NCBI GenBank assembly: GCA_016180645.1
Contig: JACPAV010000035.1
Coordinates: 1-34,894 of the forward strand
Length of the DNA stretch: 34,894 nucleotides
Source: Nitrospirota bacterium
GTDB lineage: Bacteria; JACPQY01
Direction: 5' to 3'
Position numbers and translations under genes: made by a program. This document shows positions 31,779-34,894 of this stretch, piece by piece (position 1 is the stretch's first letter; the number at the start of each line of letters is the position of its first letter). Below the pieces are notes generated by a model. The model saw nothing but the letters and a program-made list of their open reading frames with translations, did not search any database and was not told where the DNA came from.

Positions 31779-33506
31779 ATGAAGATGGGCAACGGGGCAC
31801 TAATCGACGAAATGGCCGAATGGGTGGCCGGAGTTCGGTATGCCGACATTCCGCCGCGCGTGTGCGAGCGGATCAAAGTGCAATCGATCGGCATGTTGGG
31901 GGCGGCGTTTGGAGGTCTGAAATCCGAAGGCGGCCGCGCGGCGCTCAGCGCGGTGAGAAAGCGGACCGCGGAGGGGGCGGCGCAAGCTCCCGATGGAGAT
32001 TCCGATCGCCGTCCCCGGAGCCGAGCGGAGGGGGCGGCGACGATCTTTCCGACGGGGGAGAAGGGTCCACCGCACGAAGCCTTGTTCGCCAATACTGCGT
32101 TATCGATGACGTTCGACTACGATGACTACCTGTATATGGGTCACACGGGGCATTCGGCCATCTTCTCGCCGTGGGCCGTGTGCGAAGGTCTGGGCCGGAG
32201 CGGCGAAGATTTTCTCCTCGCGGCGGCGGTGGCAAACGAGGTCGAAGGGCGAATTGGAGCAACGGTCCTACTCGGGCCTCACAATGGGCAGCTTTGGTCG
32301 TTCATCCACGCCGTCGGCACCGCCTGCGCCGCGGCGAAGCTGATGGGTTTGAACGCGGCGCAGATTCGGAATGCCATCGGGATCAGCCTCTATCTGCCTC
32401 CCTTCACGATGATGCCGGGCTTCATGGGACCGTCGAGCAAGGTCACCACGGCCGCTTTCCCATCGGTGAACGGCCTGCGGGCGGCGGAACTGGCTGCCGA
32501 AGGGTTGACCGGAGCGGGACGGCTGCTGGAAGATCGGCAGGGTTTCCTGCGGCACTTCTCGTTTATTCCCCTGCCGCGGATGCTCAGCGGGTGGGGTAAG
32601 ACGTGGGTGACCGATTCTCTGAGCTTCAAGGCGTATCCGGGATGCGCCTACGTGAGCTCCATCGCGGAAGCCCTTCGGGCCTCACTCCGGGAGCTCGGGA
32701 TGGAAAGCGGCCTCAAGGATCCGGCCGAGATGGATTCGCTGCGGATTCGCGTCACATTGCTGACGCTCGGGATGGACGGGCTTTCCGCGCCGTACCTGGA
32801 AACGCCGCCGTCTTCGATCCACGTCAACTTCTCGGCCGCCTTGAGTGCCGCCGTCACGCTCCTGAACGGCGATCTGCGGCCGGACCATCTTTCGGAAAAG
32901 AAATTGAAGTCCGATTGGCCGGTCCTGTCGTCCTTTGTCGAGAAGACGCGTGTGGAGCATGATTGGGAAATGACGGTGGAACTGGTCCGTGGGATCGCGC
33001 AGGGCGTCAACCTCGCGCCACTCTTTACGCGCATCCCTGTGAGGGAATGGATTTCCCTCCGTAAGAAGGCGCGGGAACAGCATCACGTTTCGCTCCGCGG
33101 CGTCCGTCCGAAACACATCTGGCGGATCATCAAGACGGCGCGAGGCCGGCATGAGGGCTCGTTCCGCCGCCCCCGAAGCGAAGCGGAGGGGACGGCGCGA
33201 GGCAACGGGGTTGGCGGCCGATTCGATCTGGCGAATGCGAAATTCGAGGACCTCCGGATGAACTTTGCGAGTGAGGTGGAAATCCGGCTCAAGGGCGGCC
33301 GAAGCGCGCGGGCGAGGGTGGACCTTCCCCCGGGATCGTCGGGACGTCCGTGGCAGGAGAGCGTGGACTTGATGGCCGCCAAGCTGGACCGTGAAGCGGC
33401 GGGTTGTCTCTCGGCGGAAAAAATCGCCGCGATCCGCGAAGCGGTCATGGGCATCGAGAAGTGCCGCGATCTCCGCGCTCTTTCGCCCCTCTTCAAGGGG
33501 AATTGA
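31779..33506 (+). CDS. MmgE/PrpD-family protein with two in-frame palindromic insertions
   Basis: 575 residues, longer than typical members (about 450-480). The all-helical N-terminal domain (MTFDYDDYLYMGHTGHSAIFSPWA, GRIGATVLLGPHNGQLWSFIHAVG) contains the DYDD-x-x-x-x-GHxGxx signature of 2-methylcitrate dehydratase/cis-aconitate decarboxylase relatives; a second domain follows (YPGCAYVSSIAEAL). Excess length comes partly from segments encoded by palindromes: AEGAAQAPDGDSDRRPRSR (about 64-82, before the active-site region) and TARGRHEGSFRRPRSEAEG (about 453-471). Both are followed by a second copy of their first residues (AEGAA; TARG). Reaction unknown; the family dehydrates or isomerises methylcitrate-like acids. 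It is tightly packed after plsC. Confidence 0.85.
   Translation: MKMGNGALIDEMAEWVAGVRYADIPPRVCERIKVQSIGMLGAAFGGLKSEGGRAALSAVRKRTAEGAAQAPDGDSDRRPRSRAEGAATIFPTGEKGPPHEALFANTALSMTFDYDDYLYMGHTGHSAIFSPWAVCEGLGRSGEDFLLAAAVANEVEGRIGATVLLGPHNGQLWSFIHAVGTACAAAKLMGLNAAQIRNAIGISLYLPPFTMMPGFMGPSSKVTTAAFPSVNGLRAAELAAEGLTGAGRLLEDRQGFLRHFSFIPLPRMLSGWGKTWVTDSLSFKAYPGCAYVSSIAEALRASLRELGMESGLKDPAEMDSLRIRVTLLTLGMDGLSAPYLETPPSSIHVNFSAALSAAVTLLNGDLRPDHLSEKKLKSDWPVLSSFVEKTRVEHDWEMTVELVRGIAQGVNLAPLFTRIPVREWISLRKKAREQHHVSLRGVRPKHIWRIIKTARGRHEGSFRRPRSEAEGTARGNGVGGRFDLANAKFEDLRMNFASEVEIRLKGGRSARARVDLPPGSSGRPWQESVDLMAAKLDREAAGCLSAEKIAAIREAVMGIEKCRDLRALSPLFKGN
31968..32039 (+). repeat. Family D palindromic insertion 1 in MmgE/PrpD gene
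   Basis: Palindrome CGCCGTCCCC...GGGGGCGGCG (32008-32039) is bracketed by direct repeats GCGGAGGGGGCGGCG at 31968-31982 and 32025-32039, exactly 57 nt apart (19 codons). It is read in frame as RRPRSRAEG. Confidence 0.75.
33134..33203 (+). repeat. Family D palindromic insertion 2 in MmgE/PrpD gene
   Basis: Palindrome 33165-33197 (arms CGCCGCCCCC and GGGGACGGCG, core GAAGCGAAGCGGA) is bracketed by direct repeats GACGGCGCGAGGC at 33134-33146 and 33191-33203, again exactly 57 nt (19 codons) apart. It is read in frame as RRPRSEAEG. Confidence 0.8.
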
Positions 33507-33510
33507 AATC

Positions 33511-34743
33511 TTGAGCAAGCTGGTCTGGGCGGCCGTGGTGGCCTTCATGGCCGTGTTCTACGTCTACTCGTACCAATCGGTCGCGAGGGAAACGACGTTG
33601 GTGAAACCGCAGGTGAGCCGCCATTTCGAGTCCCACCTCATCGAACGCGCACGTTTCTATCGCAAGCAGAGCTTGACGATCGCCTGGATGCGCGAGGCGG
33701 TGGAGATGGTTCTTTTGATGCTCCTCATTTGGCCGAGGGTGAATGGGTGGCTCTCGGGGGAAATCGGCAGACTGGGTGGGGGACGGCCGTGGACCGAGAG
33801 CCTTATGGGCATCGTGTTTCTCTTTGTGCTGCTCCAAACCGTTGCTTTTCCCTTTGCCTTGTTCCGCGGCTACCTCATGGAGCATGCCTACGGATTTTCG
33901 CGCCAAACGTTCAGTGAATGGTTCGGGGATCATGCGAAGATGTGGGCCATTCAATTCACAATCACCGTTCCCGTCGGCATGGCCGCCCTCGCCCTGATGC
34001 GTCACGCCCCCGTCACGTGGTGGGTGTGGATGGGCGGTGTATTCTCCGTCTTGCTTGCCGGGATGGTGTTTCTGGCTCCGCTCGTGATCGATCCCCTCTT
34101 TTTCAGGTTCAAGAGGCTTGAAGACACGGCGTGGGAAGCGCGCATGATCGGCATGGCGAAGGAGGCCGGTCTGGAGGTGGATCAAGTCCGCATTGCCGAT
34201 GCGAGCCGCCGTTCGACGAAGAAGAATGCCTACTTCACGGGACTGGGTGGTACGAAGCGGATCGTTCTGTTCGATACGCTTGTGGATGGATCGACGAAGG
34301 CCGAAGTGGAAAGCGTTCTCGCGCACGAATTGGGGCATTGGAAACGAAAACATACACTTGTCGGTGTGCTGCTGGGCGTCGCCGGTTCGTTTCTTGTCGC
34401 GTTCCTGATCCACTCGCTCTATCCACCGCTGGCGGGATGGATTTGGGACGGCGGGGGAAAACTTGGGACGGCCGCCGGCATACCCCTTCTGGTCTTGATC
34501 CTGTCACTCATGGATCAGTTCGGAATGCCGCTGGAGAACATGCTGTCGCGGACGATGGAATCGCAGGCGGACCGTTTTTCGCTCCAGGTGACGCGGGATC
34601 CGAACGTGTTCGTGGATGCCGAGGTGGACCTTGTTCGATCGAATCTGTCGGATCCGCTGCCATCCCCGTGGATCGAGTGGCTTTACTACACCCATCCCGC
34701 GCCGATGAAACGCATTGCGCGGGCGCAAGGGCAAAATCCGTAG
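33511..34743 (+). CDS. M48-family (Ste24/CAAX prenyl protease-like) membrane metalloprotease
   Basis: 410 residues from TTG 33511 (AAGGGG about 10 nt upstream, 4 nt after the MmgE/PrpD stop); the longer in-frame start is inside the upstream gene. The zinc motif HELGH is at 272-276, the third ligand E350 lies in MESQADRF, and the Ste24-type N-terminal helices (about 3-23 and 55-75) and the RGYLMEHAYGFSRQTFSEWFGD segment are present. Several membrane helices flank the catalytic site. Bacterial Ste24 relatives act in membrane-protein quality control; the substrate here is unknown. It ends the run of four tightly packed genes. Confidence 0.93.
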   Translation: MSKLVWAAVVAFMAVFYVYSYQSVARETTLVKPQVSRHFESHLIERARFYRKQSLTIAWMREAVEMVLLMLLIWPRVNGWLSGEIGRLGGGRPWTESLMGIVFLFVLLQTVAFPFALFRGYLMEHAYGFSRQTFSEWFGDHAKMWAIQFTITVPVGMAALALMRHAPVTWWVWMGGVFSVLLAGMVFLAPLVIDPLFFRFKRLEDTAWEARMIGMAKEAGLEVDQVRIADASRRSTKKNAYFTGLGGTKRIVLFDTLVDGSTKAEVESVLAHELGHWKRKHTLVGVLLGVAGSFLVAFLIHSLYPPLAGWIWDGGGKLGTAAGIPLLVLILSLMDQFGMPLENMLSRTMESQADRFSLQVTRDPNVFVDAEVDLVRSNLSDPLPSPWIEWLYYTHPAPMKRIARAQGQNP

Positions 34744-34798
34744 TCAGCCTTTAGAGCCTATCCCAAAACCCGACAGAACCGGAGCGGGATTCGCGGAG

Positions 34799-34894
34799 CT
34801 TAGAGCCTCTGAGAGAATGCCGGTTCGTAGGGGAGCATCTTCAGATGCTCCCTCTTGTCGGGAGGGTCTGAAGACCCTCCCCTACGCATAAGGA
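34799..34894. repeat. REP/MITE-like element, family A copy 3 (cut by window edge)
   Basis: Begins TTAGAGCCTCTGAGAGAATGC and contains GTAG, GGGAGCATCT/AGATGCTCCC, the TCTTGTC linker, GGAGGGTCT/AGACCCTCC and CCTAC, nearly identical to the copy at 26201 and in the same orientation. A partial TTAGAGCCT start also occurs about 47 nt earlier (34752). It follows the protease gene and may terminate the upstream operon. Confidence 0.8.

Noticed and set aside
33391-33510. Upstream in-frame start for the Ste24-like protease
   Set aside because: These codons lie wholly in the MmgE/PrpD gene in another frame and encode a basic stretch with no membrane character; TTG 33511 has a suitably spaced AAGGGG and begins the first membrane helix.

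Overview
The window is a GC-rich (about 60% or more, judged by eye) chromosomal segment of a Gram-negative, probably uncultured bacterium. The Gram-negative call rests on a CMP-KDO synthetase (LPS precursor), a Mla-type phospholipid transport operon and an outer-membrane-style lipoprotein. The mixture of genes (paired acyl-CoA dehydrogenases, MmgE/PrpD protein, Ste24-like protease, MoxR/VWA pair, four-helix-bundle suffix protein) together with heavy loads of short palindromic repeats resembles uncultured deltaproteobacterial, NC10/Methylomirabilota-like or candidate-phylum genomes; the sequence alone does not settle the phylum. No rRNA, tRNA, CRISPR array or intact transposase was seen.

Layout. 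1-643: 5' end of a lipoprotein gene (minus strand) with a sigma70-type promoter and a near-consensus CRP-type operator, then a REP/MITE-like repeat. 643-3977 (minus): a response regulator and a hybrid histidine kinase with a PilJ/NarX-like sensor, overlapping by 4 nt. 4186-6149 (plus): a Crp/Fnr regulator with an FNR-style N-terminal cysteine motif and a double UspA-TPR protein. 6253-14507 (plus): an SGNH-hydrolase-like protein, a GT-C-like membrane protein, a giant 1762-residue secreted/membrane protein made of about eleven Gly-rich repeats behind HEAT repeats, and a small secreted protein. 14693-19211 (minus): a zinc-dependent phospholipase C followed by mlaF, mlaD and two different mlaE permease genes. 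19395-21665 (minus): two adjacent acyl-CoA dehydrogenases, one lacking the catalytic Glu. 21774-25567 (plus): MoxR-like AAA+ ATPase, VWA protein and rhomboid protease. 25582-26308: one HicB-like gene and one frameshifted hicB remnant that runs into a repeat. 26484-28928 (plus): kdsB and pyrG. 28929-30087: palindromic spacer and a four-helix-bundle suffix protein. 30196-34743 (plus): cheR, plsC-like, MmgE/PrpD and Ste24-like genes in one tight run, followed by another repeat.

How it fits together. Much of the segment concerns the envelope: phospholipid trafficking (Mla), phospholipid cleavage (PLC), lysophosphatidate acylation (PlsC), KDO activation, two membrane proteases, and a surface or membrane cluster around the giant repeat protein. 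The regulatory block (two-component system, Crp/Fnr, UspA) looks like stress or redox control.

The most unusual signals are (1) a short palindromic element that sits inside three coding positions (MlaF and twice in the MmgE/PrpD gene), always read in the same frame as RRP[R/P]S[E/R]AE, with the two MmgE copies each bracketed by direct repeats exactly 57 nt (19 codons) apart; (2) the giant HEAT plus about 120-residue-repeat membrane protein; (3) several REP/BIME-like families sharing a GTAG-hairpin-hairpin-CTAC plan; and (4) at least six genes whose -10 hexamer lies 5-8 nt before the start codon, which suggests leaderless transcripts.
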